Positions 7,681 to 17,700 of a stretch of DNA of 41,880 bases are shown piece by piece. The notes below the pieces were generated by a model, which searched no databases, was not told the DNA's origin, and saw only the letters and a list, made by a program, of their open reading frames with translations. The translations under genes were made by a program, and so were the position numbers. How positions within the stretch are numbered: position 1 is the stretch's first letter; each line of letters opens with the position of its first letter. Origin of the DNA: a virus; IMG/VR virus record IMGVR_UViG_3300042451_000633, positions 1 to 41,880 of that record; one strand, written 5' to 3'.

Positions 7681-8001
7681 ATGGCAACAAAAGTACACGA
7701 GGGGAACGAACTTACTCTGATTGATGGGACAAAGATTGAGGTTAGACCTCTTAAGATTTCTTTGCTCCGTCCGTTCATGAAGAAGTTTGAAGGAGTAGCA
7801 GCAGTAGCAGATAATAATGAAAAGTCAATGACTCTTCTTGTTGAGTGTGTTCAAATTGCTATGCAGCAGTATAAGCCAGAATTGGCAAAAGACTTGGAAG
7901 CACTTGAAGAAATTCTTGACCTTCCTACAGTCTACAAGATTGTTGAAGCAGCATCAGGTATTGAACTTGGTTCTGTGGCAAACACTCTTGCATTTGAATA
8001 A
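7681..8001 (+). CDS. Tail assembly chaperone, short form (G-like)
   Basis: 106 aa with AGGAGG before ATG. It aligns end to end with residues 1-97 of the upstream gene and lacks the T extension, so it corresponds to the short (gpG-like) product that coats the tape measure during tail assembly. The gene stops 22 nt before the tape measure start, leaving no room for a frameshifted extension. The strong ribosome site and own promoter would yield more short than long form, which is the ratio normally set by frameshift efficiency. Confidence 0.72.
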   Translation: MATKVHEGNELTLIDGTKIEVRPLKISLLRPFMKKFEGVAAVADNNEKSMTLLVECVQIAMQQYKPELAKDLEALEEILDLPTVYKIVEAASGIELGSVANTLAFE

Positions 8002-8023
8002 CAAAACTTAAAAGAGGTGATGC

Positions 8024-11000
8024 ATGGCTGATGTAAATGCTAATATTGGCGTAAATATTGATACGTCTGCAGCATTGGCCCAACTTAAAGGCCTACAACG
8101 TCAGATTTCGCAGTTTCATACCTCAATCGCTAAATCAAGCGAAACAGCAGCACTTGCACAAAGGGATCTGCAGAGAAACTTTCTTAATGGCGTAAATGCT
8201 ATTGGATCTTTCTCTGCAGAACTCCGCAGTGTAAAAACAACTTCAGAGTCTTTTACTAATTCTCTTGAAAAGAACAAGTTCTCAATGCGAGAATACTTCC
8301 GATATGCGGGAGCATCTACAAAAACATTTGGTAAGTTATTTAAGTCAGAGTATGACACAATTGGCAAGGTAGCAGAAGATCGGGTAAAGAAACTTCAAAC
8401 CCAATACATTAAGATGGGCAGAGATGCCTCTGGAGCAATGAAGGCTATTGCTATCATTCCTAATGAACTAGATATGGGCAACTTTGCAACACAGACACAA
8501 TTGGCTGCACAAAAGCAAGCGCTGTTTAATCAGTTAATGAAGCAAGGCTCAACTAACCTTTTAAACTTTGGTAAGAATACACAGTGGGCTGGTCGCCAAC
8601 TTATGGTTGGTTTTACCCTGCCACTTATGGCTGCTGGTTCTGCAGCTTCACAAGCTTTTATGAAAATGGAAGCACAAGCACTTAAATTTAAAAAGGTATA
8701 TGGAGATTTATTTACTCCACAAGGAGAAACAAAGCAAGCCCTAGCGGACATACAGGCCCTGGGAAGAGAGTTTACTAAATACGGCATAGCGGTTTCAGAT
8801 ACAGTTGGCTTAGCCGCAGATGCCGCTGCAGCAGGTTTTCAAGGGGTAGACCTACAGCGTCAAACAACAGAAGCAACAAGGCTTTCCGTCCTTGGTCAAC
8901 TTGATAATCAGAAGGCTCTAGAAACTACTATTTCTTTGCAGAATGCTTTTGGTATTTCTAGCGCAGAACTTGCAAACAACATTGACTTTCTTAACGCAGT
9001 AGAAAACCAAACTGTACTATCTCTTGATGACGTAACAACTGCCATTCCAAAGGTTGCTCCAGTAATAAAGCAATTGGGTGGAGACGTAAAAGATTTAGCA
9101 TTCTTCTTAACAGCAATGAAAGAAGGAGGAGTAAATGCATCAGAAGGCGCTAACGCTCTAAAGTCTGGTCTTGCATCATTAATTAATCCAAGCACTAGAG
9201 CAAGAGGAATGCTCAAAGGTTTGGGTATAGATATTAATAGTATTGTAAATAACAATAAGGGAGATCTAAAGGCTACAGTAGTTGGATTTGCTCAAGCACT
9301 TGATACGCTTGCACCTCTTGAAAGAGCACGAGCAATTGAACAAATGTTTGGTAAGTTCCAGTTTGCTCGTTTGTCTGCTTTGTTCCAAAACGTTACTAAA
9401 GATGGAACCCAGGCATCTAGAGTGCTTACTTTAGCAGGATCTTCAGTACAAGAACTTGCAGCGCTATCTGATAAAGAATTAGGAATGACTGCAGAATCTG
9501 CAATGAATAAGTTTAAAAAATCTGTTGAAGATTTAAAGTTTGCACTTGTTCCAGTTGGAGAAGCATTCTTAAAGGCTGTCACCCCTGTCATTGAATTTAT
9601 ATCTGGAATAGCACAAAAATTTGCGAACTTGTCTGAGGGAACTAAAAAAGCAATAACAATTATGGTTACAGTAGTTGGTGGCCTTGGTCCAGTATTACTT
9701 ATGACATTTGGTCTGCTTGCCAACGGCGTTGCTAATATAATTAAATTATTTTTAACGCTTCGTAGTGGATATCAAAACTTAACAGGCCAGTCAAAAAATC
9801 TTGGTGAACAAACCCAGTATATGACAAGTGAGCAGTTAGATGCTGCTGCTGCAGCACACTCACTTAATCAATCACATGCAAGACTTACTCAGCAGTTTAC
9901 AGCAGAAACAGAAGCACTAAAAAAACTTATAGTTGAATATCGTAATGCCGCTGCTGCAGGTGCAGGATTTGCTACCCGTAATCCTGGAATGATGAATCCA
10001 CCAAGAAGAAAAATGGTAGATGGAGGAATACTTTCTGGCCCAGGAACTGGAAGATCAGACTCTATTCCAATCATGGCTTCAAATGGTGAAGCAATTATTT
10101 CAGCTAAAAATGTAGAAAAATATCCAGAGTTAACAGCAGGACTTGTTGCTGGAAATATTCCTGGATTTAAAAATGGAAGACTGCCAATATTTGCAGAAAA
10201 TGCAATTAGATTCCAAAACCCTACACAAAATATGTCACAGCAGGCGGGACAAACAAATCTTGCTTCAGTGTTATCAGTTTTATCTGCAAGAGTTGGAGAA
10301 TCAAGAGGAATAGCTCCAACACAAAACGCTGTAATTTCTGGTAAATTTGACCCTATTACAGAAGAATATACCTCTGTTACTCAAAAATTTGTTGACAATG
10401 TAAACTTAGAATATGACACAACATTTAAAGATATAAAAGACACCAATGAAAGATTTTCTCAGTCTTGGACAAAAGCAGGAAAAGCTGTAGAAAAAGAAGT
10501 TAACGGAATAGCATCTGATGCAGAAAGAGGCGCAGTAAGAAAAGTATTTGGACTAGATCCAGATGTTTATGGAACAATTCCTACTGAACCACGAAAAGCT
10601 GGAGGAACAACTCCAGAGCGTGGAAGAAAAGGCGCTTTTAAATCTAAATTATTTGGAACTAGGTCATATACACAAATAAGACCAGCAATGAAAAATATTT
10701 ATGAAAGAATTACCAAGACTCCAGGCTCTGCAAAAGATCTACAGCTTGGTCACGTATATAAGCCACAAATGACTGATATCGCTACACTACAGGCCAATCC
10801 GATGGCATCAGGATCTGTTGCAAAGGCTGCAAAGGTTATGAATGGCCAAGCACAAGAAATTGCAGATGGAGCAATTAAGTCTACTGCTAAAGCAGCAGGT
10901 ACAGCATCTCCTTCTAAAAAGACAATTCCTATCGGTGAAGATATTGCCCGTGGTCTTGAAGTTGGAATGAAAAAGCGTAGAAAAAATGTTAAAACACAAG

Positions 11001-14000
11001 CAGAGCAATTAAGTTCAACAGCAGTAGATGGCACCAGAGCGGGAGCAAGAAGAGCAGCAAGAAGAGCAGCATCAAGACCACAAGGCCCAGCACCAATTGG
11101 TCCTATAATTCCTCCAGGTACAAAAGAATTATCAATAATAGCCAGACCAAAAGAACAAAAGCCTCCAGCAGCAGAAAAGCCCAGTGGCCGTATGGCGAAG
11201 GTTGGGGGCCTTGGTACAGGAGTTGGCCTATTAGGTGCTAACATGGCTCTAAGTGCCCTTCCAGACTTTGCTGGCAAGGGAATTATCCAGTCCACTATGA
11301 CTGGCGCTAATATGGGTATGCTATTTGGTCCATGGGGGATTGCTGCTGGTGCAGCAATAGGATTAGTTACATCTGCATTTGTTACTCTTATTGCAAAACA
11401 AAAAGAACACGAAGCAACCGTAAGAGCAACCTTTACTGCAAGCACTGAAATAGTTAAAATGTTTGGTGATGCTGTTTTGGATACCAGCATAAAAATAACA
11501 AATATCACTAATAGCTCAACAGGTCTTGGGCAGTCTCTTGGTGGACTTACTCCAGAAATTCAAGCAATGGTTGATGCAATTAAAGCATTACCAGAAGACA
11601 ATCCGTTGGCTAAGTTTGTTAAAAATATATCTTCAAGTAATTCTGACCTACAAAGTGTTACAGGGTCAATTAGGTCACAGGTAACTGCATTAATTTCAAC
11701 TGGAGGACTAGATCCAAAAAATGCAGAAAAAACTGTTCTGGCTTTATTAAGCGCTGCAAACAGAACAAGAGATTTTGGTGCTGTGTGGAGTGCTATATCT
11801 AAAGATGTTGTTGATGCCCAAACTGCAACTACAGTAGGACTAAATAAGTTAAATTCTATGGTTGATAAAACTTCAGATGTATGGGCTGAATATATAGACG
11901 GTACTGAAAAAGTTGAAAAAACATATAAAGCTATGACACCGCTACAAAGAGCGCTTGCAGATCAGTTATCAAGTATATTTGCTATAACTAGTAATGGGTC
12001 TTTATCTTTTGAGCAAATGAAACAAAGAATAGATGGTCTTAATGCTTCAACAGTAAGTGCAGAAGTTGGTGTTATAGCCCTTACTGCTGCTATTAATAAT
12101 AGTGGAAATTCCGATGCAATAGCAAGAATTAACAAGATTAAAGAAATGTATAAGGCAACAGGAATTCAGGCAGAACTTACTGCTGGACAAATATTATTGG
12201 CAAATGCAGTAATGCAATTTGCAACTCCTGGAGATGTTTCCGAGTATGCAAAGAAAAAAGATAATAATCTTTCAAAAGTACCATCCAACCTAACAGGTCT
12301 GGGAGCAACTTATTTTGATAAAGTTTTAGAATATGCAAATTCTCCTGAGTTTAAAAAGAAATATAATGATCTTCAAAAAGCAATTGCTAGAGCTTCAGGA
12401 ACAATTACTGGAGAAGAAACAGGAGTAAAAGGAACAGATATTCTTACTAAGCAATCAAAACTTGTCATTGCTAATCTACAAAAAGAACTTGATGCTTTAA
12501 AATCTAAAAGAGATGTTATTAATGAAACAAACGATTTACTTAAAAGACAATATGATCATCAACAAAAATTAATGCAATTACAGAAAGATGCAACTCAGGC
12601 AAAAATGTCTGGAGATTACATTGGCGCTGCTATTATAGAGCAGCAAAAACTATTTCAAGTATCAGAATTTAATAGAGAAACAGACGCTGATAAGCTTAAT
12701 AAAGCAATAACAAAATTAGAAAATGTAATATCTGCAATGACTTCAAACATTAAAGTTACTAATGCCAAGACAGCGCTAGATGCAGCAAAAAAGAAGTTAG
12801 CAGGAGGCGGACTTATTAAGGGTCCAGGAACTGGAACCTCTGATTCTATCCTTGGAATGGTTGCTCCTGGCTTTGCGGATGGTGGAATGCCGATAAGAGT
12901 TTCTAATGGTGAATATATAATTAAAGCGGACACCGTTCAAAAATATGGAATTAATTTTATGGATAATTTAAATGCACAAAAATTTGCAGGCGGAGGACAA
13001 GTAAAGCCTATTGATTGGCAAGTAATGTCTGATACTCCTACGGAAATGTCTTATACCCCACCACCTAAAATAATTCCAAAGCCAAAAAAGAAACAGCCTA
13101 TGAAGGACACCTTTGATGGACAACCAGATATGTGGCGTGGGTATCCATATTATGGTGATGATATGGGTATTCCTCATAGTCCATATAACTTCCTTGATTG
13201 GTTTAAAAAGATTAGGCCAAAATATGGAACATGGAAAAAGTCAGAAACTTTTAATGCTGCAAATGGTGGAATTGTAAAAAATGGTTTAATGCAAAAGTGG
13301 GCTAGATCATTAACTGGAAACCCTCTTTCAGAAATGATGGGTACAGCAGCACTACTTAGAAAAATTTCTGGAACTGGCAAAAAAGGAGATGCTCTTTCAG
13401 CAGCAATGCTGCCAGCAAGTTTTGCGGGAATGGGAATCGGATCAAAGATTGCAAATTCTGGCGGACTAATGAAATCTTTGTTTGCACTTCCCAACAAAAT
13501 TAATCAAATGAAAAATCAAGCAAAAGTTAACTCAATGATAAAGGGTGGAATGTGGCATGGCTCACAGCCACAGGGATTCCGTGGAGAAGAATATTTACAA
13601 GGAACAAATATCTTAGAGGGTGCAGAATCATATGATTCATTCTATGGTATGGGATTCTTTGGAACATCATCTAAATCAGAGGCAGACCTTTATGCATCGG
13701 GATATAACTCTTTAAATAACTGGGGAGAATCATCTGGCTCTATGAACCAAATTGTAGGATCCCCAAAGGGTAAGTATGTAGATTTTACTAGAGGAACAAA
13801 TTCTCTTAAGTGGCAAGATTATTCATTGGCCAAAGCTTTGGGTGTTAAAAAGAATGGCTATATAGGATCTTACATGAAAGAAAATCTAGGAGATCTTATG
13901 TCAGCCGAAGGCATGACAGGCGCTATAATGAATAGAATTAATGCTGGAAAAGTTCCTGGAGATATAGCGGATGCAAAGTGGCTATCATGGAATAACCCTG

Positions 14001-14299
14001 CTGGAGTAATAACAAAAGAAAAATTTGCAAATGGCGGAATGGTTGGAAATCAGTACAGCATTCCTTCCTACAATACTGGAATAGATTATGTACCTGCTGA
14101 CACCCTTGCAATGATTCACAAGGGTGAACGTGTATTAACAGCAGAAGACAATAAGAAATATTCTCAGGGAACAACCATTAATAATAATATAGTTATTAAC
14201 GGAACTGACCTAAATAAAAAAGAAATTGCAGACGAAGTTATGGTAAGATTAGATACAGTACAAAAAAGAAACAACAAGAGCAATAAGGTAGGAATATGA
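8024..14299 (+). CDS. Tape measure protein with ART-like C-terminal insertion
   Basis: 2091 aa with GAGGTGAT before ATG. Residues about 210-420 match the phage tail tape measure core (helical; ALKFKKVYGDLFTPQGETKQ, then AADAAAAGFQGVDLQ and LANNIDFLNAVENQTVLS). Hydrophobic segments lie near 545-580 and 1065-1130, as expected for a protein that helps DNA cross the membrane. Three copies of a Gly-rich module (GPGTGxSDSI ... NGExII) occur near residues 666, 1596 and 2002. Residues about 1843-2000 are an apparent ADP-ribosyltransferase-like domain: WHGS at the start, then YGMGFFGTSSKSEADLYASG. At ~0.15 nm per residue (known rule) the tail could be about 300 nm, less any folded insertions. The tape measure call is firm; the enzyme domain is tentative. 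Confidence 0.9.
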   Translation: MADVNANIGVNIDTSAALAQLKGLQRQISQFHTSIAKSSETAALAQRDLQRNFLNGVNAIGSFSAELRSVKTTSESFTNSLEKNKFSMREYFRYAGASTKTFGKLFKSEYDTIGKVAEDRVKKLQTQYIKMGRDASGAMKAIAIIPNELDMGNFATQTQLAAQKQALFNQLMKQGSTNLLNFGKNTQWAGRQLMVGFTLPLMAAGSAASQAFMKMEAQALKFKKVYGDLFTPQGETKQALADIQALGREFTKYGIAVSDTVGLAADAAAAGFQGVDLQRQTTEATRLSVLGQLDNQKALETTISLQNAFGISSAELANNIDFLNAVENQTVLSLDDVTTAIPKVAPVIKQLGGDVKDLAFFLTAMKEGGVNASEGANALKSGLASLINPSTRARGMLKGLGIDINSIVNNNKGDLKATVVGFAQALDTLAPLERARAIEQMFGKFQFARLSALFQNVTKDGTQASRVLTLAGSSVQELAALSDKELGMTAESAMNKFKKSVEDLKFALVPVGEAFLKAVTPVIEFISGIAQKFANLSEGTKKAITIMVTVVGGLGPVLLMTFGLLANGVANIIKLFLTLRSGYQNLTGQSKNLGEQTQYMTSEQLDAAAAAHSLNQSHARLTQQFTAETEALKKLIVEYRNAAAAGAGFATRNPGMMNPPRRKMVDGGILSGPGTGRSDSIPIMASNGEAIISAKNVEKYPELTAGLVAGNIPGFKNGRLPIFAENAIRFQNPTQNMSQQAGQTNLASVLSVLSARVGESRGIAPTQNAVISGKFDPITEEYTSVTQKFVDNVNLEYDTTFKDIKDTNERFSQSWTKAGKAVEKEVNGIASDAERGAVRKVFGLDPDVYGTIPTEPRKAGGTTPERGRKGAFKSKLFGTRSYTQIRPAMKNIYERITKTPGSAKDLQLGHVYKPQMTDIATLQANPMASGSVAKAAKVMNGQAQEIADGAIKSTAKAAGTASPSKKTIPIGEDIARGLEVGMKKRRKNVKTQAEQLSSTAVDGTRAGARRAARRAASRPQGPAPIGPIIPPGTKELSIIARPKEQKPPAAEKPSGRMAKVGGLGTGVGLLGANMALSALPDFAGKGIIQSTMTGANMGMLFGPWGIAAGAAIGLVTSAFVTLIAKQKEHEATVRATFTASTEIVKMFGDAVLDTSIKITNITNSSTGLGQSLGGLTPEIQAMVDAIKALPEDNPLAKFVKNISSSNSDLQSVTGSIRSQVTALISTGGLDPKNAEKTVLALLSAANRTRDFGAVWSAISKDVVDAQTATTVGLNKLNSMVDKTSDVWAEYIDGTEKVEKTYKAMTPLQRALADQLSSIFAITSNGSLSFEQMKQRIDGLNASTVSAEVGVIALTAAINNSGNSDAIARINKIKEMYKATGIQAELTAGQILLANAVMQFATPGDVSEYAKKKDNNLSKVPSNLTGLGATYFDKVLEYANSPEFKKKYNDLQKAIARASGTITGEETGVKGTDILTKQSKLVIANLQKELDALKSKRDVINETNDLLKRQYDHQQKLMQLQKDATQAKMSGDYIGAAIIEQQKLFQVSEFNRETDADKLNKAITKLENVISAMTSNIKVTNAKTALDAAKKKLAGGGLIKGPGTGTSDSILGMVAPGFADGGMPIRVSNGEYIIKADTVQKYGINFMDNLNAQKFAGGGQVKPIDWQVMSDTPTEMSYTPPPKIIPKPKKKQPMKDTFDGQPDMWRGYPYYGDDMGIPHSPYNFLDWFKKIRPKYGTWKKSETFNAANGGIVKNGLMQKWARSLTGNPLSEMMGTAALLRKISGTGKKGDALSAAMLPASFAGMGIGSKIANSGGLMKSLFALPNKINQMKNQAKVNSMIKGGMWHGSQPQGFRGEEYLQGTNILEGAESYDSFYGMGFFGTSSKSEADLYASGYNSLNNWGESSGSMNQIVGSPKGKYVDFTRGTNSLKWQDYSLAKALGVKKNGYIGSYMKENLGDLMSAEGMTGAIMNRINAGKVPGDIADAKWLSWNNPAGVITKEKFANGGMVGNQYSIPSYNTGIDYVPADTLAMIHKGERVLTAEDNKKYSQGTTINNNIVINGTDLNKKEIADEVMVRLDTVQKRNNKSNKVGI

Positions 14300-14775
14300 C
14301 AAATTATCCAATTTCTGCGGGAATTCAATTATCTCTAGATAATAGTACTTGGTACAAAATTACTGATCATAACAGACAACCACTAGAGTATAACCCAGAA
14401 CTTATTGAGTCTTCATCACGCATGGCTAATGGTAAAATGCGTAAATACGTTATTGCTAAAAAAGAAAAAATTTCTACGTCTTGGGACTATGTACCTTCAA
14501 AGACTTCAGAGTGTGTTGATGGCAATCATGGCCCAGCTTGGCTTGAATCTTTTTACAAAGCTAATGTTGGTATTCCCATTTACCTAAAGGTTATTACTTC
14601 AGAAATTACTGTAGATCCAGCAACTGGGTCGGTTCCAGACAATTTTTATTTTCAATCAGCCTTAAATGGTTCAAAGGTCTATAGTGTTTTTATAACTAAC
14701 TTTTCAAAAACAATTAACAATAGAACAAAGTTGTCAGACTATGTAGACATGAATATTGAATTTACGGAAATATAA
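14296..14775 (+). CDS. Small minor tail protein (distal-tail position)
   Basis: 159 aa; its ATG overlaps the tape measure stop (ATGA), so translation is coupled. It is beta-rich and soluble-looking, with AGIQLSLDNSTWYKIT at the start and FITNFSKTINNRTKLSDYVD near the end. Genes in this position, between tape measure and hub, commonly encode distal tail proteins that cap the tube; the chain is shorter than a full Dit. I see no enzymatic motif. The structural role is inferred from position. Confidence 0.55.
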   Translation: MTNYPISAGIQLSLDNSTWYKITDHNRQPLEYNPELIESSSRMANGKMRKYVIAKKEKISTSWDYVPSKTSECVDGNHGPAWLESFYKANVGIPIYLKVITSEITVDPATGSVPDNFYFQSALNGSKVYSVFITNFSKTINNRTKLSDYVDMNIEFTEI

Positions 14776-17700
14776 TGCTAGATAATATAAGTAATACTGT
14801 TTTTTTAGAGTCCGAATCTATATCTTTAGTACCAGTGGTGTCTGCAGAATGGAATCAAAATCTTTTTAATCCTCCACATATAACTGTTGCAGGAGATGGT
14901 TCTGCAATATCATCAACTTTAACTAGTGGAACCGTTTCCTCCGTAACCACTGGAGGAAAAGAAAATTTTACAACTAAAAGTTTTACAATGGCAGATGGAT
15001 TGGGATCCGTTAAATATACTGCAACAGGATTAAATGGGGATGCCTATAAAGTTGTTACCTACATTAAAACAAATAGTTCATTACCTTTGTTAATTAATAT
15101 CTCCGTAAGAGGAACAGAGCTTCAATATGGGTCAAGCCAAGAAGAAGTAAGTTCGTTGGGCTGGACAAAAATTGTTACATATGCGGGTAGTTATGGAGAT
15201 ACCTTTTCACAATTAGATTATACAATAAGTGCAAATAGTCTAAGTGGATCAGATACCGACACAGCAGTCGTAATGTTTACCCTTCCTCAAATATATGAGA
15301 CAACATATTTTAACTACCAAAATAATTCCTTATGGCCAACAGAAGAACCTTTTACTAATTTTAGACCAGGAGAATCATACGTTTCAACTGGCAATAATAT
15401 ATTCTCTTTCCCCTCATCATATAGAAAAATAAACAATTACGATACAGCAAGCGCTGGACCATTCTATTCCCCAATCACTTCAATTACCCAAAACCCATCA
15501 ACCATTCTGGGTACAGGAAATGTTCCAGCATTAAAAAATGCACTAGCAAGCAGTGTTTCATCATTTAAATATTTTGTGTCTGATGAAACTAGTAGGACAA
15601 TATCTGCAATATATGAAAAAAATATTTATGTTAATAAGTTAGTTATTAAACTTAATACAATAGTCACAAGACCATCAATCAATATTTATTTAAATGGATC
15701 AATAATATCTGTTGATGGATCTAATACAATTCAAATGCCAGTTAATTCTGAAAACGTATGCACAGGAATGCTTGTCTTGTACTGGAGTGGTTCTTCTTGG
15801 ACAAAGACAAAATGGAACTCTTCTCAACTCCCAGTATTCACGGATTCTGGATCATTGACAACATATACAACGATTAATAAGATTACAGTGTCTCAGGTTA
15901 GCCAAACAACAAACTCAGCATTTTCAGGTTATACGTCAAGTAATGATTTTTTAAATGATGTAAATAGAATGCACGTTGTAGAAATTTCACCAAGACTTGA
16001 AATAGATTTGTCAAATTTTGTTCAGGATATGTCAGTTGATAAATCTTTAGACTCTAAATCTACCAATCTACCAATATCAGGAATAAATGCTAATACTGCT
16101 TCTGTTAATTTATCGGGGATTCCAGTTGTTAGCCAGGATAACATTATACCTATATTCTCTAGTCAAAATAATAACTATCCAACAGTATTGTCAGGAATGC
16201 TAAAAAAAGGAATAAAGCTATATCTTGGATACAAAGTATCGGATTTTTCTATTCAGTCTTTAGGACCTACATCAGGACTATCCACATATATTCCAGCGGG
16301 AATTTTTTACTCCGACAACTGGGATGAAACAGATATTTCATCCATATCAATCCAAGGATATGACATTATAAGATATATGCAAGCAGTCCCAGCCTCTGAC
16401 TATGTGGTAAACGGAAAAACATCCTTTGACACCATATCAGACATTCTAGAACTATCTGGATTTACCGATTATGATTACAACTCTTTATATAGTGTGTGCA
16501 ATAACAAAGCAATGCCTTTTGATCTTTACTACTATTCTGTGTACTCCAAAGATACAACAGTAATTGGTTTTATGAATGAGACATTAATTCCATATCAAAT
16601 TGCTGCATATGTAGATGAATACGGAATAATTAAATTTAAAAGCTTGCATGATATCCTAACATCAACAACTCACGTAATGGATATTTCAGACGACAACATT
16701 ATTCAAGGAGGATACGCAGTATCAAATAAAAGCAAGCCAGGAAAGATTTCAATAAAATATACACAACCAAAAATTAAACAGTCACCTTCACTAAAAAATG
16801 TTCAGTCTACTGCAGTTGCTAATTCAGCATCATCTATATATGTAGCATCTAATGATATCCTATGGGAACAACAAAAAACAGATGCTCTTGGTTTTAATTA
16901 TGTTGATCAAGGCATAGGCCTGCAATCAACAACCTTAAATCTAAATAAAACCGATTTAACGAATATTTTTTATTCATATAATACTGATTCAAATGGTTAC
17001 GCTATTGTAGAAAATGAGGTAGTTTCTTTTGAATATAAAGAGCATAAACTTTCAACTACAAAAGCAAACGTTCTTGTAGAAGAGTATGTGTCCATTAAAA
17101 ACAATCTAGAATTACAATCAGAAATAAATAAGTTCATAAAAAAGCATCAAATTTCTTTAAGATACTCTACTGCAAATATTACAAATGCTGTAGGGGATGG
17201 AAATTTAATTACCTATACAGCAAATAATACCTTTAAAGAATATGATTATGTATCTGTTACTGGAGTGTTACCAGCAAACTATAATATTACTGGATATGTT
17301 TATCAAAGAACTTCAACATCATTTAAAATTAAAAGCCCAGTAAAGGGAACCTTTGTATCTGGCGGCACAGCAGTTGCAAATGGTGGCTACGACATAACGG
17401 TTTCTCCTACTGGAAATATAACAAATGTTAAGCGTGGACTATTTGGGACCAGCGCCTCTGAACACAAAAGAATAACAACTCTTGCTAGCAAAGACTTAAA
17501 GGCTACTTTTAACACATCTGGTGCATCTGCTCAATCTTCAGCAACAATTATAAATACTAATGCTGAAGACAGCGCCTTACCAAGTATAGACAAAATTAAA
17601 TGCTTTAATCTATCAGGTAAGGAAATGTTAATTTATCCAGATACCCACTTTGATCCAGGATACCAAACTTACTCTGTTAAATTTGAGTTACCAGAAAATG

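Noticed and set aside
7949-8023. Possible programmed frameshift at the end of the short tail chaperone gene
   Set aside because: No slippery heptamer was seen and only 22 nt separate the stop from the tape measure start, leaving no room for a T domain; the long form is a separate gene.
10750-11508. 252-codon open frame on the minus strand inside the tape measure gene
   Set aside because: It is antisense to a strongly supported gene, is low-complexity hydrophobic (Ala/Pro/Ile) and has no ribosome site, as expected from the shadow of a Gly/Ala-rich coding strand.
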